A stretch of 64,000 nucleotides of DNA from JAHEFU01 sp041395205 (GTDB lineage Bacteria; 4484-113; JAFGCY01): NCBI GenBank assembly GCA_041395205.1, contig JAWLAZ010000002.1, positions 1 through 64,000 of the forward strand, read 5' to 3'. Positions 33,071 to 40,044 of this stretch are shown here, one piece after another. The notes under the pieces were generated by a model, which was not told where the DNA came from, made no database searches, and worked only from the letters and a program-made list of their open reading frames with translations. The position numbers and the translations under genes were made by a program. The stretch's first letter is position 1; each line of letters starts with the position of its first letter.

Positions 33071-33357
33071 CCGCAGGCTGAATGCCTGCGGACCGGCGAG
33101 CTGAATGCTCGCGCTCCGTATCCTTTGCGAGCTTGGTGGTAAACAGCAACCTTTGCGAGCTTCGTGGTGAATAGCAGCTTTAGTGTGCTTTGCAGGCTGA
33201 ATGCCTGCAAGCCGGCGAGCTGAATGCTCGCGCTCCATTTCCTTCACGAGCTTGGTGGTAAACAGCAACCTTCGCGAGCTTCGTGGTGAATAGCATCTTT
33301 AGTGTGCTTTGCAGACTGAATGCCTGCAAGCCGGCGAGCTGAATGCTCGCGCTCCAT
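33071..33357 (-). repeat. Inverted GGAG hairpins within 119 bp tandem repeats
   Basis: Read on the minus strand, GGAGC plus stem GCGAGC/GCTCGC (loop ATTCA) occurs at 33096-33117, 33215-33236 and 33334-33355. Each is paired with a second hairpin on its low-coordinate side (33071-33091, 33190-33210, about 33309-33329). The interval 33120-33385 repeats with a 119 bp period; each period contains GAGCTTGGTGGTAAACAGC and GAGCTTCGTGGTGAATAGC-like segments. No gene is seen in 33063-33417. Confidence 0.85.
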
Positions 33358-33417
33358 ATCTTTCGTGAATTTCGTGGTGAATAGCTCTCAGGCACACATC
33401 TGCCCCACGTTCGCGCG

Positions 33418-33448
33418 AAAAAAAAACCGGCCCCCGCGGGGACCGGTC
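33418..33448 (-). terminator. Intrinsic terminator of the Cys-rich gene
   Basis: On the minus strand ACCGGTCCCC pairs with GGGGGCCGGT (one G-T pair), followed by a run of nine T. It lies about 45 bp after the stop codon at 33491. Confidence 0.85.
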
Positions 33449-33490
33449 ATTCAGTTCGAACTTCTGCGGATCAGAGATCCGCGGGATCGA

Positions 33491-33982
33491 CTAGTACAGC
33501 TCGATGGCGTCGTAGTCGCCGTTCAGGTCAGCGTAGAGGCAGTCCTTCCACAGCTTGTACCACTTGCCGCTGCAGCAGTTGTTCCAGCGGCCGACGCTCA
33601 GGCGCATCCAGGAGATGTACAGGTCGTCATCACCCGGCTTCTCGATGCGCACGCGGGCGATGTCCATCGGGTTGACGGGCTTGTCCAGCTGGCCGGTCAG
33701 AGAACCGCAGCTGTAGCAGGGATCGCAGAACGGACCGGCGATCTCAGCGGAGCCGAGCACGTTGCCGTCGCAATCCATGAAGTGTACCCACAGGGGGTCG
33801 CTGCTGCCGCCGTTCGCCTCACACACGCAGTAGCAATCGATGTCGATCGATACGCAGGTGACCTCACAACAGTCGCAGGGCACGTTCAGACCGCACAGCT
33901 CGAGAGTGCGACCCTGCTCCATGTCGGCTGCCATCAGGAACGGCAGAGCGGCAATTAACAGGATGATCAACGCATTACGCAT
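33491..33982 (-). CDS. Small Cys-rich secreted protein
   Basis: A 163-residue protein with signal peptide MRNALIILLIAALPFLMAAD. The mature part contains 15 cysteines by my count, clustered as PCDCCEVTC, DCYCVC, FCDPCYSC and NNCC, suggesting a disulfide-rich or metal-binding extracellular domain. It ends in DLNGDYDAIELY. I do not recognise a family. ATG 33982 is favoured by AGAGG 8 nt upstream; an in-frame start 24 nt further upstream has no support. It has its own promoter (34026-34034) and terminator (33418-33448), so it is a complete single-gene unit, perhaps highly expressed. Confidence 0.75.
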   Translation of the reverse strand: MRNALIILLIAALPFLMAADMEQGRTLELCGLNVPCDCCEVTCVSIDIDCYCVCEANGGSSDPLWVHFMDCDGNVLGSAEIAGPFCDPCYSCGSLTGQLDKPVNPMDIARVRIEKPGDDDLYISWMRLSVGRWNNCCSGKWYKLWKDCLYADLNGDYDAIELY

Positions 33983-34025
33983 CACAATACCTCTAACTTG
34001 GACCATACAGGTTTTGACTCGGCAG

Positions 34026-34034
34026 ATTATATCA
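34026..34034 (-). promoter_or_regulatory. Extended -10 box of the Cys-rich gene
   Basis: On the minus strand TGATATAAT, identical to the pckA box, 43 bp before ATG 33982. Confidence 0.6.
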
Positions 34035-34105
34035 GATGTGTCAAGTTTTTTGGGATAAGTCGTGGATAGATATGGTATTGGTGAAATTCCAGCCCGGAGC
34101 CGTAC

Positions 34106-34636
34106 ATGTCACTGCAACTCGGAGACAGCCTCCCCAGCTTCAAGCTGCCGGCCACTGCCGGTGAAACGCTCAGCACTGATCAGCTCAGGGGCGAGCAGGC
34201 CACAGTGGTCCTCTTCTGGTGCAACCACTGCCCCTATGTGATTCCCAACCAGCAGCGCGTGATCAGCATGCAGGAGGAATATGGGGCAAAAGGGGTCCGC
34301 TTTGCCGCAATCTGCAGCAACAATGCCGAGTCTCATCCGGCTGACAGCTTTGAGAACATGCAGGTCCGGGCCCGCGAAATGGGCTACAACTTCCCCTACC
34401 TCCACGATGAGGACCAGAGCGTGGCCCGCAGCTTCGGGGCTGAACGCACGCCGCATGTGTTCCTGTTCAACGCCGCGGGAGAGCTGGCCTACACAGGCCG
34501 CATTGATGACAGCCCGCAGGATCCCGCAAAGGTCCAGAGTCCTGATCTGCGCAATGCCATTGACGCCCTGCTCAGCGGGCGGCAGCCTGATCCGGCCATG
34601 ACCGGGGCCATGGGCTGCGGCATCAAGTGGAAATAG
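34106..34636 (+). CDS. Thioredoxin-fold redoxin (AhpC/TSA-like)
   Basis: A 176-residue cytoplasmic redoxin: LGDSLPSFKLPATAGETLS, then VVLFWCNHCPYV with the active-site CNHC at about residues 49-52, the cis-Pro segment RTPHVFLFNAAGELAYTGRIDD, and a C-terminal GCGIKWK found in this subfamily. Such proteins act as thiol reductases or peroxidases; the substrate is unknown. No signal peptide is present, unlike ResA/TlpA relatives. The final 14 bases overlap the convergent epimerase gene, a real overlap because both protein ends look complete. Confidence 0.87.
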   Translation: MSLQLGDSLPSFKLPATAGETLSTDQLRGEQATVVLFWCNHCPYVIPNQQRVISMQEEYGAKGVRFAAICSNNAESHPADSFENMQVRAREMGYNFPYLHDEDQSVARSFGAERTPHVFLFNAAGELAYTGRIDDSPQDPAKVQSPDLRNAIDALLSGRQPDPAMTGAMGCGIKWK

Positions 34637-35618
34637 GCTCGGTGTCGCTGGCTGCCTGAGAGCGGTAGTGCTCCAGTGCGCTGTCCAGCATCAGCTTCCA
34701 GAGGCCGGCGAACTTCACGCTGGGCTCCCAGCCCAGTTCCATCCAGGCCCGGGCCGGATCCCCGACCTGCTCCTTCGGATCCCCCGCGCGCAGCAGGTCC
34801 GCGCTGTGCCGCAGATGCCTCGCATGCTCCAGCCCCAGCTCGGTGAAGACAGCGTCCACCAGTTCCTGCACGCTGTGCAGTTCACCCGTGGCCAGTACCA
34901 GCTCCAGCGGCCGCTCGACCTCCAGCATCCAGGCGAAGGCCCGCGCAAAATCCGGGGCATAGCCCCAGTCCCGCCGCGCATTCAGCGCTCCCAGCTCCAG
35001 CTGCTGCTGCAGGCCGAGGCTGATCCGGGCCGCACTGTTGACGATCTTCGCGAACACGAAATCCTCACTGCGGCGCGGGCTTTCATGGTTGAAGGGGATC
35101 GCACAGGACACGTACAGCCCTTCTTCCCGGGCTGCCTGGGCCAGGCGGCTGACCTCCAGCTTCTGGCGGCCATAGGTGTTGATCGGCCGCCGCTCCGTTT
35201 CCTCATTCTGCGGCTCAGTCAGGGGGTCGCCGAAGATTGCACTGCTGCTGAGCAGCAGCACCCGGCTCTGGGGACTGTCGCGGCGCAGCCAGTCCACCAC
35301 CACTTCCGCGCTGGCCACATTGATCGTATGGCTCTCGATCGGCTGCTCCTCGCACTGCGCCGGTCGCGAGAGCGCGGCGAGGTGGATCACGCGTGCCGGC
35401 TGCAGCTGACGCAGCAGGCTGCGCAGCCCGCCGAGGTTCAGCATATCGAGGCTCGTGAGCTCGCAGTTGCGGTGCGCATCCAGGGCCTGGGTCTCCGGCG
35501 GCAGGACCTGGCCCGGGCGCACGGTGCCGATCACGCGCATGCCTTGCTCCAGCAGCAGCTCAGCCAGGTAGCCGCCGTCCTGGCCCTCGATTCCCGTGAT
35601 GAGCGTACTCACGCGCAT
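34623..35618 (-). CDS. NAD(P)-dependent sugar epimerase/dehydratase, GDP-mannose 4,6-dehydratase-like
   Basis: A 331-residue short-chain dehydrogenase of the extended type. The Rossmann loop TLITGIEGQDGGYLAELLLEQG is at the N-terminus, the catalytic Tyr and Lys are in NTYGRQKLEVSR near residue 150, and LNARRDWGYAPDFARAFAWML matches GDP-mannose 4,6-dehydratase/RMD-type enzymes. The likely role is nucleotide-sugar conversion for surface glycans. ATG 35618 is given; GTG 35612 is a strong alternative because a TAAGAT box ends 6 nt before it (leaderless pattern) and the homology starts there. Confidence 0.87.
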   Translation of the reverse strand: MRVSTLITGIEGQDGGYLAELLLEQGMRVIGTVRPGQVLPPETQALDAHRNCELTSLDMLNLGGLRSLLRQLQPARVIHLAALSRPAQCEEQPIESHTINVASAEVVVDWLRRDSPQSRVLLLSSSAIFGDPLTEPQNEETERRPINTYGRQKLEVSRLAQAAREEGLYVSCAIPFNHESPRRSEDFVFAKIVNSAARISLGLQQQLELGALNARRDWGYAPDFARAFAWMLEVERPLELVLATGELHSVQELVDAVFTELGLEHARHLRHSADLLRAGDPKEQVGDPARAWMELGWEPSVKFAGLWKLMLDSALEHYRSQAASDTEPIST

Positions 35619-35654
35619 ATCTTATGACACGGCGTGATCTTTACTTCCCGGGTT

Positions 35655-35663
35655 ATGCTATAC
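35655..35663 (+). promoter_or_regulatory. Extended -10 box of ssb
   Basis: TGCTATACT, 33 bp before ATG 35697; the leader contains a GGAGGAAG ribosome site. Confidence 0.6.
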
Positions 35664-35696
35664 TCCTGTTTGGATAAAGTTGGAGGAAGATCAGGC

Positions 35697-36284
35697 ATGT
35701 CAGGCGTCAACAAAGTGATCATACTGGGCAATGTCGGCCGTGATCCCGAAGTGCGCTATACGCAGAACGGGACTGCCGTCGCCAATTTCAGCATCGCCAC
35801 ATCCGAGGTCTTTGGCGGCCGCGACGGCGGTGAGCGCAAGGAACAGACGGAGTGGCACAACATCGTCTGCTGGGGCCGCCAGGCGGAGATCGCCGGGCAG
35901 TACGTCAAGAAGGGCCGCCAGCTCTACGTGGAAGGCCGGCTGCAGACCCGCGACTGGGTTGATCCGCAGGGCGTGAAGCACTACCGCACAGAAATCATCT
36001 GCCGCAGCTTCCAGCTGCTCGGCCGCCGCGACGAAAATGAAGGCGGCGGTGGCGGCTACGGTGGCGGTGGTGGCGGCAGCTATGGCGGCGGCGGTGGCGG
36101 CGGCAGCTATGGCGGCGGCGGTGGCGGTGGCAGCTACGGCGGCGGTGGTGGTGGTGGTGGCAGCTACGGCGGTGGCGGCAACTATGGCGGCGGTGGTGGA
36201 TCCGCGGATATCGACGATTACGACATCGGCGATCTCGGCCCGCCGCTGGACATGGACGACAGTCCGCTCAGCCCCGGAGACTGA
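35697..36284 (+). CDS. ssb: Single-stranded DNA-binding protein
   Basis: A 195-residue SSB. Residues 1-108 are a standard OB fold (NKVIILGNVGRDPEVRYTQNGTAVANFSIATSE, EWHNIVCWGRQAEIAGQYVKKGRQLYVEGRLQTRDW). Residues about 115-170 are an almost pure Gly linker with regular SYGGGG units. The tail ends PLDMDDSPLSPGD; it is acidic but lacks the canonical DDDIPF tip that recruits replication and repair proteins. ATG 35697 follows the ribosome site; an upstream in-frame start at 35634 adds non-homologous residues. It protects ssDNA in replication, repair and recombination. Confidence 0.95.
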   Translation: MSGVNKVIILGNVGRDPEVRYTQNGTAVANFSIATSEVFGGRDGGERKEQTEWHNIVCWGRQAEIAGQYVKKGRQLYVEGRLQTRDWVDPQGVKHYRTEIICRSFQLLGRRDENEGGGGGYGGGGGGSYGGGGGGGSYGGGGGGGSYGGGGGGGGSYGGGGNYGGGGGSADIDDYDIGDLGPPLDMDDSPLSPGD

Positions 36285-36323
36285 TAAGTTAGACAGGCTG
36301 CCTTCCGGCGGCCCGGAGTGCGC

Positions 36324-36989
36324 ATGAAGCCTTTTCTGATATCGGTGGTGGTGGCCCTGCTGCTCGTGGCCGGCGGCTTCTGGTATGCCAGCCGGAATCC
36401 AGACGCCCTGCCCGAGGACCTGCGCAACAGGATGGAGGTCGGCCAGGACACAAGCCCGCCTGCCCGCGGTCCGCTGGACTACCACATCCTCGCCGACCAG
36501 GGCGGTGTGCCGCGCAGCGAGGCGGAGCGCGCCGGGCTGAGCAGTGGCAGCTGGGCCTACCTGGCGGCGCTCAAGCCGCTTGAGGATCTGGAGCAGACCG
36601 GCATTGAACAGCTGCAGTCCGCACGGGTCAACGGCAAGCTCTATGACCTCGGCTTCCGCTTCAACAGCAGCCATGACGAATCCCAGGTACTGGAATACAA
36701 CATCGGCGGCGAATGGGACAGCCTGACCTTCGGCTTCGGCTTCTCCGATGAAGAGGCCTCGGATCCCTCCGGCCGTTTCGCCATTGAATTCAGCGTGCAG
36801 GGTGACGGCACTGAACTGTACGGACCCGTTTCACTCACGCCCAACGACATGCCGGTGTTCAGGGAAGTCGAGGTGAAGGGAGTGCGCCGCGTGACCTTCA
36901 TTTCCCGGCGCATCGGAACCCCCAACATGTTTGCGCCGCTGCTGCTGGACCCCTTCGTCAAGAAGGAAAGCGCCAGCCCCGGCGAGTGA
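36324..36989 (+). CDS. Membrane-anchored protein with NPCBM-like domain
   Basis: A 221-residue protein with one N-terminal membrane anchor or uncleaved signal (MKPFLISVVVALLLVAGGFWYA). Residues about 85-205 resemble the NPCBM/NEW2 carbohydrate-binding fold: SARVNGKLYDLGFRFNSSH, WDSLTFGFGFSDEEASDPSGRFAIEFSVQGDGTELYG, then EVEVKGVRRVTFISRR. This suggests binding of a glycan in the periplasm, but the match is by pattern only. ATG 36324 has CGGAG upstream. The stop overlaps the GTG start of the next gene by a GTGA junction, so the two are translationally coupled. Confidence 0.7.
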   Translation: MKPFLISVVVALLLVAGGFWYASRNPDALPEDLRNRMEVGQDTSPPARGPLDYHILADQGGVPRSEAERAGLSSGSWAYLAALKPLEDLEQTGIEQLQSARVNGKLYDLGFRFNSSHDESQVLEYNIGGEWDSLTFGFGFSDEEASDPSGRFAIEFSVQGDGTELYGPVSLTPNDMPVFREVEVKGVRRVTFISRRIGTPNMFAPLLLDPFVKKESASPGE

Positions 36990-37690
36990 AGGTCCGACTG
37001 AAACAATCCACAGCAGCGAGCGTCAATAACTACGTGAGAAACATCCTCCCCCTGGCAGCCCTGCTGCTCTTCGTGCATCTAAACCCAGCCCAGGCGGCTG
37101 AGTCCAGCTCCGCGGACTTCAGTGCGGAATTCACCGCAACACTGGAGTACAACAGCGGCGAACTCAACTCTCCGAAGAAGATCCCGGCCGTGGACTTCGA
37201 TGGCAGCATCCTGATCAGCGGCAAGCGCATGCGCGTGGAGACCGTCAACAGCCTGACCCAGGAACCGACCGTCGCCATCCTCGACATCGACAAGGGCACG
37301 GCCGCCCTGCTCTTCCCCTTCAACCTGAACGGCGAGCGCATGCCGCTCGGGGATGACTTCCGCGGCAGCTACCTTGACCTCTTCCGCAGCTTTGCGATGC
37401 GCGACAAACTGGGCGAGGTCAAGGGCTGGAAGCTGGCAACGGAGAAGCTTGAAGGCGGCGGCAGCCGCTATGTCTATACGGGCCAGAGCAGCCGCAGCGT
37501 CAGCTTCGAGATCGCCGACAAGGGCCAGCCGCATCAGCTCGTGATCCGCTCACCAAAGGTGACTGTGACGATCCGCCTCGACAGTGTCGATCCCAGCGCC
37601 AGACCCGCCGCCGACAGTTTCAGCATCCCCGCTGACTACAGCATGCGTGACTCGGAAACGAAGCTCGCTGACATCCTGCCCTCGCTATAA
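36986..37690 (+). CDS. Secreted LolA/DUF4412-like protein
   Basis: A 234-residue exported protein. After the signal peptide (ILPLAALLLFVHLNPAQAA) the sequence FSAEFTATLEY, FDGSILISGKRMRVET, PTVAILDIDKGTAALLFPFN follows the beta pattern of LolA/DUF4412-like proteins, which form an open half-barrel that binds lipids. The related Met-rich protein at 3612-4661 has the same layout. GTG 36986 overlaps the preceding stop; a GTG at 37034 (MRNILPLAA) would give a more usual signal length. The TAA stop lies inside the -10 box of the next gene. Function inferred only by fold. Confidence 0.65.
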   Translation: MKVRLKQSTAASVNNYVRNILPLAALLLFVHLNPAQAAESSSADFSAEFTATLEYNSGELNSPKKIPAVDFDGSILISGKRMRVETVNSLTQEPTVAILDIDKGTAALLFPFNLNGERMPLGDDFRGSYLDLFRSFAMRDKLGEVKGWKLATEKLEGGGSRYVYTGQSSRSVSFEIADKGQPHQLVIRSPKVTVTIRLDSVDPSARPAADSFSIPADYSMRDSETKLADILPSL

Positions 37691-37691
37691 T
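37686..37691 (+). promoter_or_regulatory. -10 box overlapping a stop codon, class III aminotransferase
   Basis: TATAAT contains the TAA stop of the upstream gene (37688-37690) and ends 7 nt before ATG 37699. With no Shine-Dalgarno sequence, a leaderless mRNA is predicted. Confidence 0.6.
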
Positions 37692-37698
37692 CAAGCCG

Positions 37699-38970
37699 AT
37701 GCCCTACTCCCTACCCGACGATGCTGCCGTCAAGCAGTACTACGCAGAGCATGTCAACTCCGGCCTGCTCGGCCTGCTGGGCTTCATGGGCCTGGACAGC
37801 GCCGAGGTCGAGGCCGAGGGCTGGCTGGTGCGCACCAATGACGGCCGCGAGTTCATCGACTGCGTGGCCGGCTACGGCAGCTACAACTTCGGGCACCGCA
37901 ACCCCGATGTCGTGCGCGCCGTACGAGAGCAGCTGGAGCGCATGCCGATGTCCAGCAAGCTGCTCTTGAACCCGGTGCAGGCCACCCTGGCCCAGCGCCT
38001 GGCGGCGATCACGCCCGGTGAGCTGAAGTACAGCTTCATCAGCAACAGCGGCACGGAAGCCGTCGAGGCCGCCATCAAGCTGGCCCGGCTGCGCAGCGGC
38101 AGGCCGGACATCATCAGTGCGAAGAACGCCTACCACGGCAAGACGCTCGGCAGCCTCTCGAGCACGCACCGCGAGCATTTCCAGTCGCCCTTCCGCCCGC
38201 TGATTGCCAATTTCGGCGTGGTACCCTTCGGCGATCTGGATGCGCTGGAGGCCGCGATCTCGGACACAACCGCTGCAGTGATGCTCGAACCCGTGCAGGG
38301 TGAGGGCGGCATCCGTGTCCCACCCGCTGGCTACCTGAGTGGCGTGCGCGAGCTCACGAAACAGCGCGGCGTGCTGCTGATCCTCGATGAGGTGCAGACC
38401 GGGATGGGCCGCACCGGCCGCAACTTCGCCTGCGAACGCGAGGGCGTGGAGCCGGACATCCTCGTGCTCGCCAAGTCGCTGGGCGGCGGCGTGATGCCGA
38501 TCGGGGCCACGCTTGGCACCGAGTACGTCTGGGAGCTGTTCCAGGAGAATCCGCTGGTGCATACCAGCACCTTCGGTGGCAACGAGCTGGCCTGCAGTGC
38601 CGCGATCGCCGCACTGGACCTGCTGGAGCACGGGGGCTACGCCGCAATGGCGGAGCGCAACGGGGCTTACTTCATCGAGGCCCTGCAGGGCCTGCAGCGC
38701 GATTTCCCCGATGTACTCGCGGAGGTCCGCGGCCAGGGCATGATGATCGGCATCGACTGCGTCAGCAAGGACGTCTGCGAGCTGATGATCGCCAGCGTGA
38801 TCGAGGAGAAGGTCTTCATCGCCTTCGCCCTCAACAACCCGGAGGTGCTGCGCATCGAACCGCCGCTGCACATGCCGGTCGAGGTGATTGACGAAGTCAT
38901 GATCCGCCTGCGCCGCGCCTGCGAGGGCACGCGCATGATTCTTGAACAGTTCAGCCAGATGCAGGGATAG
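37699..38970 (+). CDS. Class III PLP aminotransferase (ornithine/putrescine/GABA type)
   Basis: A 423-residue class III aminotransferase. Key segments: VAGYGSYNFGHRNPDVV, FISNSGTEAVEAAIKLAR, AAVMLEPVQGEGGIRVPPAGYL, LLILDEVQTGMGRTGRNFACE (the Asp that holds the PLP pyridine nitrogen) and DILVLAKSLGGGVMPIGA with the Schiff-base Lys. This fits acetylornithine, putrescine or related diamine aminotransferases; the exact substrate cannot be told. No arginine-pathway genes are nearby. The gene has its own promoter overlapping the preceding stop, and the SRPBCC gene follows after 7 bp. Confidence 0.92.
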   Translation: MPYSLPDDAAVKQYYAEHVNSGLLGLLGFMGLDSAEVEAEGWLVRTNDGREFIDCVAGYGSYNFGHRNPDVVRAVREQLERMPMSSKLLLNPVQATLAQRLAAITPGELKYSFISNSGTEAVEAAIKLARLRSGRPDIISAKNAYHGKTLGSLSSTHREHFQSPFRPLIANFGVVPFGDLDALEAAISDTTAAVMLEPVQGEGGIRVPPAGYLSGVRELTKQRGVLLILDEVQTGMGRTGRNFACEREGVEPDILVLAKSLGGGVMPIGATLGTEYVWELFQENPLVHTSTFGGNELACSAAIAALDLLEHGGYAAMAERNGAYFIEALQGLQRDFPDVLAEVRGQGMMIGIDCVSKDVCELMIASVIEEKVFIAFALNNPEVLRIEPPLHMPVEVIDEVMIRLRRACEGTRMILEQFSQMQG

Positions 38971-38977
38971 ATTGACC

Positions 38978-39445
38978 ATGTTTGAAATCCGCAAGACCAT
39001 GCACATTCCGCAGCCCCCCGCGCGCGTCTACGCCGCGGCCCGCCAGGTGGAGAAGTTCCCCGAGGTGCTGCCCAACCTCGACAGCGCGCGTGTACTGGAG
39101 GACGAGGGCAACGGCAGCCTGATCACGGAGTGGACGGCCACGCTCAAGGTCGGCCCGATGAGCAAGAAGATCGTCTGGACCGAGCGCGACATCTGGAACG
39201 AGGCCGAGCTGAGCTGCCGCTTCGAGCTGGTCAAGGGCGACATGAAGGTTTACAACGGCAGCTGGGCCTTCGTCGAGCAGGACGGCGGCACGCAGGTCCA
39301 GCTTAACGTGGACTTCGAGCTCGGGATCCCGATGCTTGGCCCGATGGTCAACAGCATCGCCAATCAGGTTATGGAGCAGAACTGCGACGAACTGCTGGAG
39401 GGCCTGAAGGCCATCGCCGCCCAGGAAGCCGGTTCGGCTGGTTAG
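38978..39445 (+). CDS. SRPBCC family protein (COQ10/cyclase-like START domain)
   Basis: A 155-residue protein with the pattern of the polyketide cyclase/COQ10 START-like family: MFEIRKTMHIPQPPARVYAAARQVEKFPEVLPNLDSARVLE, then VWTERDIWNEAELSCRFELVKGDMKVYNGSWAF and a C-terminal helix GPMVNSIANQVMEQNCDELLEGLKAIA that lines the hydrophobic pocket. It likely binds a small hydrophobic ligand such as a quinone or lipid. Only 7 bp follow the aminotransferase gene, so it is in the same transcript. ATG 38978 is the first good start; there is no strong ribosome site. Confidence 0.82.
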   Translation: MFEIRKTMHIPQPPARVYAAARQVEKFPEVLPNLDSARVLEDEGNGSLITEWTATLKVGPMSKKIVWTERDIWNEAELSCRFELVKGDMKVYNGSWAFVEQDGGTQVQLNVDFELGIPMLGPMVNSIANQVMEQNCDELLEGLKAIAAQEAGSAG

Positions 39446-39465
39446 CGCGCGGCCCGGAAAAAACC

Positions 39466-39471
39466 TATAAT
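39466..39471 (+). promoter_or_regulatory. -10 box of the cohesin-like/M6 cassettes
   Basis: TATAAT 30 nt before ATG 39502, with a weak TTAGCG at -35 spacing. A CAGGTG ribosome site follows. Confidence 0.5.
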
Positions 39472-39501
39472 CTTGAGTATCCGTTCTCAACAGGTGCTCA
39501 T

Positions 39502-40044
39502 ATGCGGCAACTGAAATCCTTAGTAACCTGCCTCGGCCTGCTGCTGCTCTTCAGCTGCGGCGGCAGTGGCAGTGGCGATTCCGGCAATGCGCCCCTTCCG
39601 GCTGGCAACAGTACGCCCCTTGCCGAGGAGGGGGACCGCGCCATTTCGCTCGTGCTCGAGGCCACACCGCTGGCCGGCGACGAATGGTCGCTGATGCTCA
39701 GTGCGGATGACGCTGCCGATCTCTACCAGCTGGCCGGCAGCCTGCTGTTCGACCCGCTGCGTTATGAGGTGCTGAGCACGGAAGCCGGGGGCGGGCTCGG
39801 CGGACCGGAGGAGGCCTACTTCCTCAGTTCCGGCGAGGACAGCGGCACGCTCGATTTCGCCTATACCAGCCGCTACTGGGGCCGTCAGAACAGCGGTGAC
39901 CTGAACCTGCTGCGCCTGCGCCTGCGCGCTCTCGACGGCTTCTCGCTCGCGGACTTCAGCCTGCCCCTCGAAGCGGATGTGCTGCGCTTACGCGACTCCC
40001 AGAGACGTGAGCTTCAGCCCAGCCTGCGGAGGTCCGGATCATGA
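39502..40044 (+). CDS. Cohesin-like lipoprotein, cassette 1
   Basis: A 180-residue lipoprotein: signal peptide ending in the lipobox LFSC followed by a Gly/Ser linker. Residues about 45-160 follow the cohesin pattern: AISLVLEATPLAGDEWSLMLSADDAADLYQLAGSLLFDPLRYEVLSTEAGGGLG (the first strands plus the FDP turn), then LDFAYTSRY and LLRLRLRAL. Cohesins bind dockerins through calcium-loop helices. The next gene, overlapping by ATGA, encodes a protease with a dockerin-like loop. I infer that this lipoprotein could anchor or pre-bind that protease. Paralogue at 43452-44000. Confidence 0.72.
   Translation: MRQLKSLVTCLGLLLLFSCGGSGSGDSGNAPLPAGNSTPLAEEGDRAISLVLEATPLAGDEWSLMLSADDAADLYQLAGSLLFDPLRYEVLSTEAGGGLGGPEEAYFLSSGEDSGTLDFAYTSRYWGRQNSGDLNLLRLRLRALDGFSLADFSLPLEADVLRLRDSQRRELQPSLRRSGS

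Noticed and set aside
34011..34050. TTGACA on the minus strand as a -35 box of the Cys-rich gene
   Set aside because: It lies only 7 bp from the TATAAT, far from the 16-18 bp needed; the extended -10 (TGATATAAT) alone explains the promoter.
35700..36674. A 324-residue Ala/Thr/Val-rich minus-strand frame over ssb
   Set aside because: It is the antisense of the SSB OB fold and its Gly-rich linker.
37711..39006. A 431-residue minus-strand frame over the class III aminotransferase
   Set aside because: It is the antisense of a gene with complete PLP-enzyme motifs; composition is His/Ala-rich shadow sequence.
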